DNA of 64,000 nucleotides from Tetraselmis striata (Eukaryota; Chlorophyta; Chlorodendrophyceae; Chlorodendrales; Chlorodendraceae). The DNA lies in NCBI GenBank assembly GCA_006384855.1, contig VCJN01000600.1:124001-188000 (forward strand). Direction: 5' to 3'. Both the position numbers and the translations under genes were made by a program. Shown here one piece after another: positions 1 through 12,363 of this stretch. The notes under the pieces were generated by a model. That model was given only the letters and a program-made list of their open reading frames with translations, did not search any database and was not told the origin of the DNA. Position 1 is the first letter of the stretch, and every line of letters begins with the position of its first letter.

Positions 1-607
1 CCGCGCGCCACCGGGCCAAACTAGCCCACCCGCACCTCCGCCTGAGGTCGTCCCCCGTGCCAGCAGCCAAATCAGCCACATGGCTGATCATCGTAAATAA
101 AAGGCGCGAGCCCCACTGCAGAGGAGGAGAGGGGCACGCGGTGTCTCTACACATCAGGCAGCGTGGTGTGAAAGTCAGCCACTATTTGTAATTATGTCGA
201 GATCATGCTATCTGGAACTAGGTATCGTAGCTCAGTAGACAAAATGGAGGAAAGCCCCAGCCATACGCACGGGATCAACACTGTGTATCCGTGGATTTCA
301 GCTATCATCCCTGCCATCCGGAGAAGCGAGCCGGATGTCCCGGCGGGATGTGTAGTCGAGGACGCCGATATCTTGTCACATAAATGCAATGCGGCGTTTC
401 CTGGTTGATTGACCGGGGAAATCGTGTGTATGACCGCCAGACTGCGTGGCTTCCCTCTGCATCCTCTACATGACCACCAGTGGGCGATCCTTTGACACAG
501 GAAGGGCCCCTTTGCGAACATCCTATGGTACACGCACTGAGCCCCACTCTCCTGCCTGCCACGCACAAGCCATCAGCGGTCCTGGTGCATGGCTGGCGCC
601 AGGGCCG
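1..607. other. Flank without a supported gene
   Basis: Only short overlapping ORFs with no recognisable domain are present. The right part may be the 3' untranslated region of the minus-strand membrane protein gene whose stop codon lies at 608-610. No RNA gene or repeat was recognised. Confidence 0.4.
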
Positions 608-2199
608 TCACAACTGGTGGGCGACCGTCAGCCGCGTGACCGTCTTCACCGGGAAGCCCTCCGTCCGCACGATCTCGTCGCACAGCGCGGCGGCCGCAGC
701 CTGCGCCACGATGTACGCGAGCGGGCCGAGGAAGGGCAGCCCCATGATGTAGTAAAAGGGCAGCCCAAACGCAAGCAGCGCGAGCTCGTGGCGCCTGCGG
801 TACGGTCGCCAGCACACATTCAGGGGAGAGGGAAGGGGGGGACCTAGGGGCTAGGTGAGCCGCCTCGTGCTGGGTGCCACACATGCAACGAGCCAGAGCG
901 CCGTGGAAGGTCGACTGACCTGAGGAACTTCTCGCGCTGGGCGTAAGGCACCACACGGAGGAGGTAAGGCGTGATCAGCAGGTCCGACAGCACCCTCCCG
1001 CCGCGGTACAGCTCCGCGGCGCGGAAGGCCAGTGGGGCTACGGGCGGCGCCAGGCAGAAGCCCGACACCACGAGCGCGTACGGAGTGGGCAGTCGCTTCC
1101 ACAGAAGCAGGAAATTCGACTGCGCTTACGGTGGGGGTGGGAGGTTGGGGTGAGTAAGCTCACCGCCACTGAGGCTCAGTGCTCTAAAGAGCAGGGTGCG
1201 CCAATTACTACTCGCTAATAACTACTGCCAATGCCTGTGACTGATCGAGTGATAGGTGCACGCCTGTGCAGTAAGAGTACTATAAAAACACGTCATAGAC
1301 GTCACAGACAGGAGAAGCAGGCTCACTACCCGTTGTGGCTGAGCACCGAGAGCTGCCGGGCTGACATGCACACCAACTGGCGTCTCCGCTACTGACCCGC
1401 AGTCTGAATACGGGTGCCGCCACGGTGATAAGAGCACCGCCAATAAGAACCTGCGCTGCCTGTCAGGGGTCGGATCTCGACGAAACTGTAGCAAATGCGC
1501 TTCTAGGTTGCATGCAAGCCCAGTTCGAGCCCTGATACTCACGGTGCTGACCGGCACATCGGCACCTTTACACCGGAAATGCGAGCCTAGGAACAGAGCC
1601 CCGAAACGCCAATGGGTGCCGAGACAGCAAACAGGCGGGCGGGAGAGGGGGGGGGGGGGGCAATACCACGGGGGCCGCCAGCACCCCCACGACTGGAGCG
1701 CTGCGCCACAGCCGAATGCTGAGGCTCACCAGCATGATGGTGAGTGCCTGCGCAAAGCACATCCCGCATCAGTCACCCCACCCCTGTTTCCGTTCCCGCA
1801 CCTTTCTTGCCAATGCATATGTTATGAAGGAATCACGACTAATCAACACATCTACAGCCGAATAAATGTACGAACACGGGAATGTACACAACACCACACA
1901 CCGACACCTAAGTATATACATAAATAATACAACATGCATGTACGACAACGTACCAACTCGCTGTTTGACACAACACGACTTTGCATAGCCTTAACAGATC
2001 GATCGCCGGTACACTGGTAGTATTCAACTTCCGATTAATTACTCTTCTATGGGCGCGGGGCGGCCGTGCCTTGTTCGCCTGCATGTGCAGCAACAGCCGG
2101 CGCAGGAAGCTGGCGTTAGGGTCCGGCGCCTCCGCTTTGGTTTTTGGCAAGGGCTTCAGCTTCGGCAGCTGCGAGCCCACATCTGGATTGACCGCCTGT

Positions 2200-2245
<46 letters not shown>

Positions 2246-3164
2246 GAAGGGGGATCTGAGTACTGTGCATGGGGTGCATGGGGGGCAGGGAGCAGCCCAG
2301 GTGGTGCCAGCTGTGAACAGAGGCAGGCGGTGCGTTTCACGTGGCCGGCGCCCCGAAGGGAGGCTACTCACCTGGAGCGTCTCAAAGAAGCACTTTGTGA
2401 GAGACTTGCTGTACACTGCAGGGGCGGCGCGGGCATTACGCAGTCAGCGCGCCGCGTGCAGGATCCAATGCGCGGCGCGGGCATTGGGCACGAAGGCATG
2501 CAGGCCCGCACCTGTGCGGAACACCTCCATCACCAGGAACGGTGCCAAGTTGACCGCCTCCGCTGAGACGCCACGCAGGCCATCTCCCACCGCGTCCAGC
2601 CCCGGCAACGCGCCCAGCGAGATCAGCCAGAGCTGCACAGTGGGCCATCCACAGCAAGGATCACCGCTTAGCTACTCAGATTCGCATGCCGGCGTCGTCA
2701 TGTGTTTTCCCAATGTGAAGAGGACGCGCCCGGCCGGGCATGCGGCCAGTGGCAGGGGGTAGGCGACCAAGGCCTCTCACCAGCACCAGGATGATCTTGA
2801 CAGGGAGCAAAAGTAGAAATGTGAGCAGCCTCACGACCACCGTCGCTGTCACCGTGGGCAAGATCAACCTGTACCACACGGCACGGGGCAGATCCAAGCC
2901 CGCTCACTTCAATGGCCATGCACCCTGCACTGCGTGCTCACCGGCGTCTTCCTCTGCCTGCCCCCCCCCCCCCCCCCCCCCCCCCTACCTCTTCCCTAAT
3001 TTTCTCCTGCGTCTATCTCAGTGCACGCCAGCCGATCACCTTCGGTAATTGTTCAACACCCGCGGGTTGGCCACCGCATACGCAAAGCCCCTCGGCGCCA
3101 CCCACAGCAGGCGGCTGCCCCGCCGGATGATCCGCACCACGTCCTCCGGCTGCCCGCCGCTCAT
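608..3164 (-). CDS. Multipass membrane protein, EI24/RRT8-like (multi-exon)
   Basis: A minus-strand gene read from about eight exons. The clear ones are 3164-3040 (ATG, MSGGQPEDVVRIIRRG), 2868-2781, 2632-2512, 2415-2372, an exon starting at 2195, 1747-1667, 1586-1543, 1119-920 and 794-608 (TGA). The first four junctions close in phase; the middle (2195 to 1119) does not fully close by eye. The product has at least five hydrophobic segments, for example residues around LLTFLLLLPVKIILVL, then AELYRGGRVLSDLLITPYLL and finally FGLPFYYIMGLPFLGPLAYIVAQ. The last, proline- and glycine-containing hydrophobic block followed by a short polar tail resembles the EI24/CysZ and RRT8 type of integral membrane proteins, but that assignment is tentative. 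It could be any endomembrane multipass protein. A C homopolymer follows the donor at 1666 (GTATTG then C) in the coding sense. Confidence 0.55.
2199..2240. repeat. GT/GA dinucleotide microsatellite
   Basis: A run of GT repeats passes directly into a run of GA repeats. It lies in an intron of the minus-strand membrane protein gene, a few bases from the acceptor before the exon that starts at 2195, where it forms the pyrimidine-rich tract on the coding strand. Confidence 0.9.
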
Positions 3165-4073
3165 CTCGCCAGCCCTGGTGTCGTTCGATGGCGTACCGAC
3201 CCTGGCTTCAAACACCGCCGGTCGGCTTGCGTCCCGCAGAGGCTGTGGCCTGAGTATACCTTCCCCGTCGCGTCTTCAGTCGCAGCCACGGCCCAAGCCA
3301 GAATCAACAGAGTTGAAACAGCAAGGGCGCGTATTGATCAACGTTCATACTCGTTTTACCGTTCCGTATGCAGATATTTGTCACTCGCAGCGGCCATGCG
3401 GCGACTAGCAGAGGGAGGTCAGGCCTTCTGAGACCACGGTAGTCAAACTTGCTTTCGGAGGGGGCCGAGGACGAGGCCTGCTTCAGCGCAGCAGTGACGA
3501 CGATCTTATTATTCTAGCTCGTCTGGAATCGGGCGGCCGGCTGGCGCCCGCCCCCTTTCGGCGGGGTAGTGGGGCGGCCCGGGCGTATAATACATCAGCA
3601 GGGCGCGGATATTCAGATCTACCTGAGACGCTGCAAAGGCTTCACTGTTCCCAGCAGTGTGAGGTTTGCCAGCACTGTGAGGTTGCCAGCAGTCCTATCC
3701 CTTGGGAGAAACAACAAAAAACCCCGCTCCGGCATGCGGACCTGTAGCCCACATCAGGCACTGGATACGTTTTCTGGCTGGCGCGCGCACCGCCGCTGGC
3801 GTGGGGTACGAGGTACTACTCCGAGTACTGCAAACTCAATCTGCGCTGTGCCTGCGGTCCTGCGCTTGGTAGGGATTTTAATAACAAATTCCGGTGTACA
3901 GCATGCCGTATCGTCCTGTCCCGGGGGCGGGAAAAGGTAGTCGCTACATAGGGAAAAGGTACATATAGTTCACTACTTACATCATTTGACATGACACTAT
4001 TGTTAATTACATGAGCTAGCAGCAGAAGGCGATATCGGAAATCACCAAAATAAAAGGCAATCAGAAAGGTCCT
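3165..4073. other. Intergenic stretch, no gene seen
   Basis: This should contain the promoter and 5' untranslated region of the minus-strand membrane gene. The plus-strand ORFs that cross it are antisense shadows or short, compositionally random reading frames. No TATA-like or other element could be assigned. Confidence 0.4.
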
Positions 4074-5261
4074 CTACAGCGACTGCGGGGTGGAAGCAGT
4101 AACATGAGAAGACGCAGAGTGGGCACGAGCACACGCATCAGACTTGGCCATCTGCACACCGGCAGAGAGGATGCCGCCCAGGGTACCATGCACGCAAGCC
4201 GAGACCCGCTGCAACAGCCCCCGCCGTGTGCGCGACAGGTGACGGCGGAACTCAGCAGGTTGGCCGGCGACAAAGTTTCGAAGTGCCTGAACGGATTGAC
4301 CACGAAGAAAGCAAGAGGTCGGGGCGGAAGGACCGCAAGGGAAGTTGCGCACAGCCAACAGCACCGCGAAGATGTAGACCACAGTCAAAGCGGACTTCCC
4401 GAGTCGGCCGCGGTCCTCAACCACAAAAGGGTAGTACCGGTGAACACCCTGCACTGGGGCGGAAGACGCCCGGTCCGCTGCCAACTTAGCATGCTCCGCC
4501 TCGGTCGCCGCGATTCCCGGGATGCACCAGCGGGGGTCGTTGCTCCAAGTGGGGGTCGTGGAGGACACGCACGCGAAGTCGATCATGTAATCGCACGCTG
4601 CCCCTCCCCACCCCGCCAGCGTCAGGTCCGACGGCCGCGAGCGGTCCGTTGGGCGCAGCCCACTCGTCTCAAGGGTCAAGTCGCCGGCTCCCGAGCGGTC
4701 CCGGTCAAGCACCGCCCCCGCATCAATTGCCACAGATGCCCACAGATTCTTCAAAGCGGTATGCATGCGGTGCTTGTAGTTCGCTACGGGGCATATGGGT
4801 AGATGATCCACGATGAAATCCGTAGCGCTCCGGTTCGAGCCATCCGTAGAGCGAAGCCATAAGGGATCAATACCACACGTTGGGCCAGGGCAAGTGACAA
4901 GCGCGGAACCTCCGCGCGGGCAAAGGCCCAGTACCCGCGCAGCGGCGGCCGCATAAGCAGCATGGGGAATCTTGCGGGCGGACTCGTGATCCGACTGGAA
5001 AAGCGATAGGGAGCCCGGCCCGCACGCGCTGTACAGGCGCAGGGTATCAAGTCGCGAGGCCGCTGCACCAGTACGTTGGAAGCTGAGATCGAGGGCCACG
5101 AAGTCACGCAAGCGAATCGCACGGCTGAGGTGGCGTTGGACAACCATGGTCGTGGGTTGATCATCGGAGGTCGCACCCGAACCCGTACCCGAGGGCGGAG
5201 CAGTAGAACCTGGCAGCGATTCTGGGAGGGAAACAGTGGCTGCTGACGGAGGGGGTGCCAC
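4074..5261 (-). mobile_element. Non-LTR retrotransposon fragment (RT C-terminal region)
   Basis: An uninterrupted 395-codon reading frame. Its middle part reads like the region behind the reverse transcriptase palm of algal non-LTR elements: a segment starting RPSDLTLAGWGG, then DYMIDFACVSSTTPTW, a PGIAATEAEHAKL segment, and a YYPFVVEDRGRLG segment. In such elements the corresponding motifs are a DVTV strand, a PG-AA-AE-K helix and a F-P-VVE-G strand. The N-terminal half (through about residue 200) and the last 80 residues are low-complexity and may be out of the original frame. No palm motif with the catalytic aspartates is present, so the copy is 5' truncated. A host gene of unknown function is a less likely alternative. 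Confidence 0.55.
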
Positions 5262-5873
5262 TAATTCGCCCGGCGACGGTATCTTCAGAGCTTTGACATG
5301 ACACTGACATGAGCTATATCTGCAAATGGCACACAGTGTACCGGTATATTACCGTGCTGGTTTGGGACCAGTACATTAGGATAGACCACAGTATGTAAAG
5401 CAGTAATCAAATATTCGTGTTACAACTATATAAAAGCGACAACCTTGTAAAAAATAATGTAACCGCCTGATCACCTACGACGTACCACACGGATCAATAT
5501 CGCCTGCTGAAGCAACGAAACTTCTGGCAGCATGTGGACGAGCACGGCTTGTGACTGCAATCATCCATCCAGTAATCGCGCCTGATGGCCCCGCGCGGCC
5601 GAGCCGCGTGGTCGTCAGACATCAGCTGCTGATCAGCAGTTCATCAGCCGCGATAGATTATGACTGGCGAGCAACCAGCGATACAGTCAGACAGTACTAG
5701 CGCCTCTGTGCCTACTTATTCTACTACTGCCGCGCGCTTTCCTTGGAGCTCAGACGCTCCGAAGCGAACGCCACCGCCGGTACCGCTTCAACAAATCTTT
5801 CGAGGCTTCGACCGTCGAGACGGCACACTGCCGACAGAGCACCGAAAGGCCACCGCAAAACGGTGCTGCGCTA
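5262..5873. other. Intergenic, AT-richer stretch
   Basis: About 350 bases of unusually AT-rich sequence (5280-5640) for this region lie between the retroelement fragment and the SANT-like ORF. No ORF, tRNA or repeat pair was recognised. It may hold the 5' end of the downstream gene. Confidence 0.35.
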
Positions 5874-7619
5874 ATGGCAGCTGGCCCTACGAGCGGATCA
5901 TCGCCTGACACGTCGCGCTCGCAGGCGGCGGAGGACGCGCGGCGTCCACAACGGCTCGGCTTTGCGCAGGCGAGCAAGTGGCGCCCCCTGCCGCGCGCGT
6001 TTCCGGAAGTAGCAGTGTCGGCATTCTGCTCAAGTACTGGAAGTATTATCCACACCGCCACGCAAGCCTCGTCATCAACACAGCACTCAAGTACTGGCAT
6101 CCCTACGGGCTGCGAATCAACCTCTGGCACGGACAGCGGAGCCAGCCCGGCCTCTCGCCCCGTCGGCATCAGAGCGCCGACCTCGAGGTTGCATCCAGGA
6201 AGAATTGTGCCAGCAGACTTGCCGGCTAGCCTCATGGCACACCACGGCAAGCCCGCCACGCCGAGACGAGTTCAGCGGTCCGGTTCGTCGGCGGACTGCT
6301 GTCGGGGCTCAGAAGGCGCGTTAACTACATCAGCGCCCAAAATCTTGGATTTAGTACATACAGCAGTTCCGGAGCCTGAAGGCGCGCGCAAAGTGTCGTC
6401 GCACCTGCTGGCGCAGCATGCACCTGACGAACACTCCGTCCGGGACGCCTCCGGCAGCCCAAGTGTGGCACCCGGCGCCCCACAAGACATGGAAAGAGCC
6501 TCGGAGAAACATGTGGCCCCTGCTTTTCCGCCGACCTGTCCAGGGCTACGCTCGTCCCCGTCCCTGGAAGACGCCGTCCGGCCTTTGGACTCAGACTCGA
6601 TTTCCAGCCGCACCAGCAGCGCGGCTGCGAGCCAAATTCGTACTGATGATGCGGGCATCGGTGCTGAGCAACGTACGGGTACCGCTATTCCGACCGCTGC
6701 TCGTACTCAATCTGGCCATCAAACGGCCAGCATTTCGTCCGTTCGATTGCCCGACGATGGCGCTGCGGCGGCACACGTTGTCCGCCCGTCGTCGGACCCT
6801 CCCATCGTCTCGGAAAAGCAGGACCCAAAAAGCGCGCGCCAGCTCGCCACGCCGGCCATTCGCACCCCCAGGCTCGCCACGTTCCGACAAGGCAGTGCTG
6901 AGCAATGCGACCCTGGTATGCCTATGGCGCTTCCCAACACCCCCGCGGCCGAGGCGGCGGTGGCGCGGGGCGGCTTCCCACGGTCGCCTGCTGACCTGGC
7001 ATCCTCACGTGGCGCCGCGTTCCGTCCGGCCGTAGTTTCCGGTAGTCCCACCGCACAGGCAGACAGTGGAGCCCGGGCAGGCGCCCCCCTCAATGAGCCG
7101 GCACGAGCAGGGCCCGCCGGAGAATGGAGCACTACGGAGCTTGGAGCTTTCAAGCTAGGCGTCTACCTGTTCGGTCGTGAGCTGCGGCGGGTGCAGCGCC
7201 TGGTGGGCACCAAGACGGTGAGCCCCCACTCCTTCAGCGCCTTCTCCGGCAAGCGCGTTTGCTGGCAGTACTTTGCGTCCGTTAACAGCAGCACTGACCG
7301 GCGCGCTTGGTGGCAGGTTTTCGATACCGTATACATACCGCCACTACTAGCGACCAAACTACCCAATTATATTGCTTTCAAAATATTTCAGCTTGAAACA
7401 TATTCCGAGTTACCGTCATGCACTACCGTGCAACGGGGAGTCGATAGCCGTCTTCGCGACGTGATCAGAACACGCGCAGCCATTACCTCCGCCACTGCGC
7501 GAGTATGTGGTGTGGTAGCGTGGAATCGAGCGCCTTGGCGGAATCGCGCACCGTGGGCGCGCCAGCCCTCGACGTCGCTGCTGCGCGGTGTATTTCCGAT
7601 ACTGATGCATATTGCGTAA
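5874..7619 (+). CDS. Large ORF with SANT/Myb-like segment
   Basis: An open frame of 581 codons. Residues 1 to about 430 are serine-, alanine- and proline-rich and probably disordered. Around residues 433-475 the sequence EWSTTELGAFKLGVYLFGRE followed by RRVQRLVGTKTVSPHSFSAFSGK resembles the SANT-like unit W-x3-E-x2-F-x-LG-Y-FG-x5-V-x2-LVGTK-x7-F-x2-F-GK seen in plant and algal chromatin proteins. After about residue 490 the composition changes and the frame may have run into an intron, because a plausible donor is not obvious and the tail (many R and W) looks non-coding. The likely role is nuclear and DNA- or chromatin-associated. The true 3' end is uncertain. Confidence 0.45.
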   Translation: MAAGPTSGSSPDTSRSQAAEDARRPQRLGFAQASKWRPLPRAFPEVAVSAFCSSTGSIIHTATQASSSTQHSSTGIPTGCESTSGTDSGASPASRPVGIRAPTSRLHPGRIVPADLPASLMAHHGKPATPRRVQRSGSSADCCRGSEGALTTSAPKILDLVHTAVPEPEGARKVSSHLLAQHAPDEHSVRDASGSPSVAPGAPQDMERASEKHVAPAFPPTCPGLRSSPSLEDAVRPLDSDSISSRTSSAAASQIRTDDAGIGAEQRTGTAIPTAARTQSGHQTASISSVRLPDDGAAAAHVVRPSSDPPIVSEKQDPKSARQLATPAIRTPRLATFRQGSAEQCDPGMPMALPNTPAAEAAVARGGFPRSPADLASSRGAAFRPAVVSGSPTAQADSGARAGAPLNEPARAGPAGEWSTTELGAFKLGVYLFGRELRRVQRLVGTKTVSPHSFSAFSGKRVCWQYFASVNSSTDRRAWWQVFDTVYIPPLLATKLPNYIAFKIFQLETYSELPSCTTVQRGVDSRLRDVIRTRAAITSATARVCGVVAWNRAPWRNRAPWARQPSTSLLRGVFPILMHIA

Positions 7620-8584
7620 ATCATGTATGGTTTCCGTCTCCGCGCCTGAATTGGCGAGCGCGGTGCGCGTCAGCATCTGGTTCAACACTCCGTCGCAGCA
7701 TCTTCCTCGCCGACAGCCCCCGGTATCGTCGCTGGAAACATTTCGTCGCTTCATAACGGCTGAATAGGGGTTTGGGTGCCGCGTAAACGGGCGCCAGCGC
7801 ACTGCGGCAGTGCCAGCAACGCTGCCTGTGGTTTCCTGCACGCATATGATGCGCTGACGTATAAATTTTCCGAATTCATTTTCTTTCCGTCGTATTTCCG
7901 CGGGCTTGTTATTAATATGCTATTTATATAATATATATACATGTACATATAGCGATTATGTCGAGGCAGGTTTGCGTGCTCTGCATACGCCGACGAGCGA
8001 CTGCTTCACCGCGATGCCGCGCCACGCCGCTCTCGGCGCGGACAACAAATGAGTAGAGATTAGTAGTGTGCCCGAGTCCCGTACGATGAGTACAATTCCC
8101 CTGCGCTGCGCCTCTGCTCATCGAGTCGTCGCCTCCTGCATCGCCTTTTGCTCGCTCCTGACGCGCGAACGCCCGCTCTGCCACAGCTTCCCGAGGTCGT
8201 GCTATTTTTTCATCGCAGCTTCAGGCAAAGCGTCCAGGCGCGCACCTGGCTGCGTGCCAGCCAGCAGTGGGGCCTCAAGCGGGAGGCTCTCGTCACGGGA
8301 CAGCGGCAATCGGCAATGCTCGCCAAGCTGCGCGACTGTAAGCGGTCCCGCCTTTTTCGCCTTTCCCAGCCCTCCCGACGACTCGCCTCCCGCATTCCCG
8401 AAATCCGCAATGCATGCATGTCGATTGCTCTTTACAACTCCCCCGGGCTCGCCTCTCGCCGGCAACAAGATGCATGCTGCAATATCAATCCCGCGCCAGC
8501 GCTGTCTTCTACACGTGCTGCAGCAAGTACTGATACAAACTCCTTAATGCCCATTATGCTTCAAACGCAGGCCTAAGCTTGCAG
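7620..8584. other. Intergenic or 5' region of the GATA gene
   Basis: This includes a short AT-rich block (7855-7960) with TATATATA-like sequence. The first exon of the GATA-type gene must lie here or just upstream. A candidate piece with a GTAAGC donor around 8339 is visible but does not join in phase to the exon at 8585, so no exon is called. Confidence 0.35.
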
Positions 8585-10710
8585 AAATTGTCAGAGGTGT
8601 ACCCTGTCATCAACCAGCTCAACGACAAGAAGCTGCCGCTGGATGAATTCATCGAGAGGCTGCAGAGTATTGTGGGCCTGGACAACGTGGTCGCCGCAAT
8701 CGAGCTGCCCACCCAGGTTTGCAGCGGCTGCGGTTCGCATGCACACAGAGTGCCCCTGCATTCCATTGAGGAGGCAGCACGCATCTCGCCGCGTCTTCAT
8801 GTTAAGAGGCAACATAACCTGAACGCTGGTTGTCTGAGCCTGCAGGAGAGCTTAAATCGGGTGAATGAGGTGGACATGCGGAAGCGCCTGCAGGGTGACC
8901 CCCTCAGCGACGGCCTGCTGCAGACGCTAGAGGAGGTACGGGGCCTGCGCTGCCAGACCTGGGTATCCCCGAATCAGGCCCAAGTAGCTTGAGCGTGCTC
9001 CGAGGAACCCACATTAAGCCCAAACAGCAATACACTGCTCTCCCCCCCCCCAAAAACCGAACCCCTACGCAGAAAATAGAAAATAAAAAGGGAGCATACC
9101 ACTTCCAGGTAGAAGCAGGCGGTATATTCTGGGAGATGCGGCGTGTCTGTTTTAGGGAAAATTGCAAATTTACGTTTTGATTTTTGCCCATTCGGTCCTG
9201 ACCCCCCCCCCCCCCCCCCCCCCCCCCTTTTCTACTTCTTTCCTCTACTCCATCGCAGTCGCCCTCGCCGCTGCTGGACATCTTCTGGTGCCACCTTTGG
9301 CCAGCCCTAGCAGCACAAGGATGGGACTGCGTCACGCAGGCGGACGACGAGGATTGTTGGCTGTTCCATCCACCCGGCGCGGCGGACGGCGCCGAGCCCC
9401 CGCTGGACTCTTGCCTCGCTGTAGTGCGGCGGCTCCGCCACGGCCAGCCGGCGCCGCCCCCTCAGCCCCAGGCGCCCGGCACCCCCCGCAAGCAGGGAGA
9501 CGAAGACGAGCAGCAGCCGCAGTCGCAGGTGCGTCTCGGGCCTGCCTCTAGCAATGTGCGCGGATGGGCTATCTGCTGCCCGCAATGCCGTCTGACTCTT
9601 CATCGCTTGCGCCGCCCCTCGACGCGCAGCCCAAGGCAAGCCAGGCTGCCGAGCCGCCCGCCCGGCCTCTGCCCGGCGGCCTGATCGCTGCTACTTCCGC
9701 GGCCCCTGGCACCGCGGCCCCCACGGAGCGCTGGGCTTCCGCTGGCCGTCTCTCGGAGTCCCTGTTTATGCCGGTCGCCAAAGCCGCGGACCAAGGCACC
9801 AGCAGCGGCATGGCAGCCGTGGAGACGCCGCCGCCCGGCGAGGTGGACCCAAAGGTGGGCTGCCGGAGGCCACGGCTGCGTTTCCCAGCATTATGAATGG
9901 GCGGAGCGCATGTGCTTAGGTCCCATGCGATCGTATCCCCTGGCCTGAGCTGACCCGCCGCCTCCGTCTCGCAGCTGCGCACTCGTCAGCTGATTGAGAC
10001 GCTGAGCAGCCTGGGCCCCGAGGACTTTCATGGCGCAGTGGAGGCGCTGCGGCGAATGCGGCAGCGTGCGGTGGAGAGCGTGTCGCCCCTGTTTGACGTG
10101 CGCCCCCTTCAGCCCCGCCTGCCCATGCCATTTGGTTGCAGACCGGCTGCAAGAGGTCATGTATCTACTTGTGACTGGTAAAGACATACCTTGCACATGT
10201 TGGATGCTCGTTATGGGCTGCGCCATGTTGCCATCCGCTGATGCCGTGGTGCGTATGGACCTACAGGTAAGAGGGAGCACTGGGGCAGCCCTGGCCCCAG
10301 CCGTGAGGCAGAGCGGCGCCACAGTGGCTCCGCGCAGCAGTGGCGACCCGACGGCGCTGGCGGCCCCAGGCAGCAGCCACAAGCGCAAGCGCAAGCCGCC
10401 CAGGCGCTCGGGGTCGGAGGAGCCGGAGGAGGCGGCTCCCAAGGTGCCCAGCGCCCGCCCCAAGAGCAGCCTCAACACGCGCTCCCCTGTGGTGCACGGA
10501 CCCGACACGCGCTGCGCCAACTGCAACACCGACAAGACGCCGCTCTGGCGCAAGGACAAGGTCAGCGGTCTCGTCATGTGCAACGCGTGCGGCATCTACC
10601 TCAAGACCCACGGCGTCAACCGGCCCCTCAACGCCCGCGGCGGCTTCCAGCCCCCGCCGCGCTCGCAGAAGGCGCAAAAGACCTCCTCGCCCGGCTCCGG
10701 CAAGCAGTAA
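8585..10710 (+). CDS. GATA zinc finger protein with RST/TAF4-like segment
   Basis: A multi-exon plus-strand gene; the first exon was not found. Supported exons: 8585-8716, 8846-8935, 9259-9528, about 9564-9854, 9975-10097 and 10267-10710 (TAA). Most junctions are phase 0. The last exon encodes a GATA-type finger, C-x2-C-x18-C-x2-C, beginning [12 protein letters not shown] with the LCNACG-like turn ([14 protein letters not shown]), preceded by a basic stretch. The exon at 8585 encodes [20 protein letters not shown] and then [15 protein letters not shown], which resembles the RST/TAF4 helix pair (IPxDxF--RSIVG). The exon at 9259 is acidic and then proline-rich. GATA fingers bind WGATAR DNA, and RST domains bind transcription factors. 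The combination suggests a transcription regulator acting in the nucleus. The donor after 10097 is followed by a C run. Confidence 0.7.
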
Positions 10711-11105
10711 CCTCGTGACCGCGACTTGCCCCCGCTCATGTACGTGTACTCTTATGGCTCGACACTACCACATCGGTTGATGGCGCCACAAGGCGGGGTC
10801 GGCCACGTGGCTGGCTGCTGGCAACTATTTGAATGTGTGTACCATAGGCAGCACCAGCCCAGCCCAGGAGCGCCACCCCCACTGTTGTGCTCTGCCTCCT
10901 TCCGCGCCCGCTGAATAAATGGCAGCACTGTATACCACCGGCAGCTGGCAGCGGAAGAAGCGACGGCGGATTCACGCCACCAAGGCTGCCACCTCTGAAG
11001 ATATAAGACCCCCCCCCCCCCCCCCCTGTTTTATGCTGGCCACCTGTACACCAATCAAGACACACCCCAGCCCCACCCTTGTAGGCCAGCTTTTGCCATT
11101 GGCTC

Positions 11106-11110
11106 TGTAA
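11106..11110 (+). promoter_or_regulatory. TGTAA polyadenylation-type signal
   Basis: TGTAA is the usual poly(A) signal of Chlamydomonadales. This copy lies about 400 bases behind the stop codon of the GATA gene. Its use is inferred from position only. A C homopolymer at 11009-11026 lies in the same putative 3' untranslated region. Confidence 0.4.
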
Positions 11111-12363
11111 ACTAATCGCATGTAGATCGCCAGCTGCTTTCGTTCGCTCTTTTTTACTTGGGACCAATGCAGTACAACCAAGCCGCCTTGGGTGCCCCTG
11201 AGCGCTGCTGTCGCGTAGCAGCGTGAACTACAGCAGCTCACTTGCCTGGACCTGCCGGCACTAGCAGCACCATAATGAGGAAACGCCATGAACTTGTCTA
11301 CAGGATTCCATGAATTCGGACAAGCTCAATATTTTGCCTGCTGTTTCCTGCCGTACATGCAAGGATCTCGCACTGCCGGCACATATCATTGCCGAATGAA
11401 TGCCGACTAGATTCGTCTGTTCGCATTTCGCCTGTACGATATTCGCCTAGGATTCGCCCACGATCTCCGCCTACCACCTCCTCCTACGATCACCATGTTG
11501 TGACGGAGCGCAGCCCGCCATCCCAAGCGTATCCTTTTTGGTTACAGGGAGAGCGTCAAGAGAATCCACGGAAAGTACTGGGGAAGGAAAAAGCCTACTG
11601 TACATCCCAAGCGTCGTTGCACGAGTACCAGGGGTTACCCCTGGTCGTACCGTAGTCGATTCGTCGCGTCAGCACTCCAGCAGTCGTTGACCGCGATAAT
11701 TTGTATCGGCGGTCCATGATCGGCCTCAATATATTTTGCCTGCGCTGGCCTGGGTTCGAGTATCTCATAGCGCAATAATCCTTAATAAGGATGGTGCGCT
11801 ACTACTGGGCGCTGCTCCTGGATTATTTTCTATTATGGACGATTGTCGGCGCATCGGCAGGCCCCTTACAGGTACACCCGGCGGCCTGCACGACGCCCCG
11901 CCACGCCGTCCAGACTGCGCTGACAACCTCGTTACTACAGCATAGACTAGGCAGTAACCAACTCTGTACCAGGAGGAGGATAGCACCCACAAGTCCACAG
12001 TACGACTACCAGTGCGCAACGGCGTCAAGCGCGGTGCTATATCCGCCGATCCGTCCGGGTCGTCGCCACTTTAGCCGCCGCTGCGCCGTCCCGTACTGGT
12101 GGCCGAGGGGGGTCGGCTGCGCAGGTGGGGGTTAGGAGGGGGGGAGAGGTCCGCCGCCCGTGACGACGCCCCAGAGTCAACCGTGCCACAGATAAGTGCC
12201 CGTGCCTGGGCGTATCGCGGAGGAGGACCAGGCTGGCGGCAGCGTGCCTAGTCTGCCTCGCCCTTGGGGTACAAGCATGAGTCCTCGCTGGTAAGTGCAC
12301 GGAAGAGAGGCTAAGCTATTCAAGGCTAAAGGAGTATCCATCAAAGGGACTCGTCGTCTTAGC
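11111..12363. other. Intergenic stretch upstream of the GT29 gene
   Basis: No ORF with a recognisable domain. The last few hundred bases should carry the promoter of the sialyltransferase-like gene. Nothing else is supported. Confidence 0.4.

Noticed and set aside
9529..9551. A 23-base intron in the GATA gene
   Set aside because: GTGCG..CTAG would restore the frame but is too short for a spliceosomal intron; the exon boundary is left open instead.
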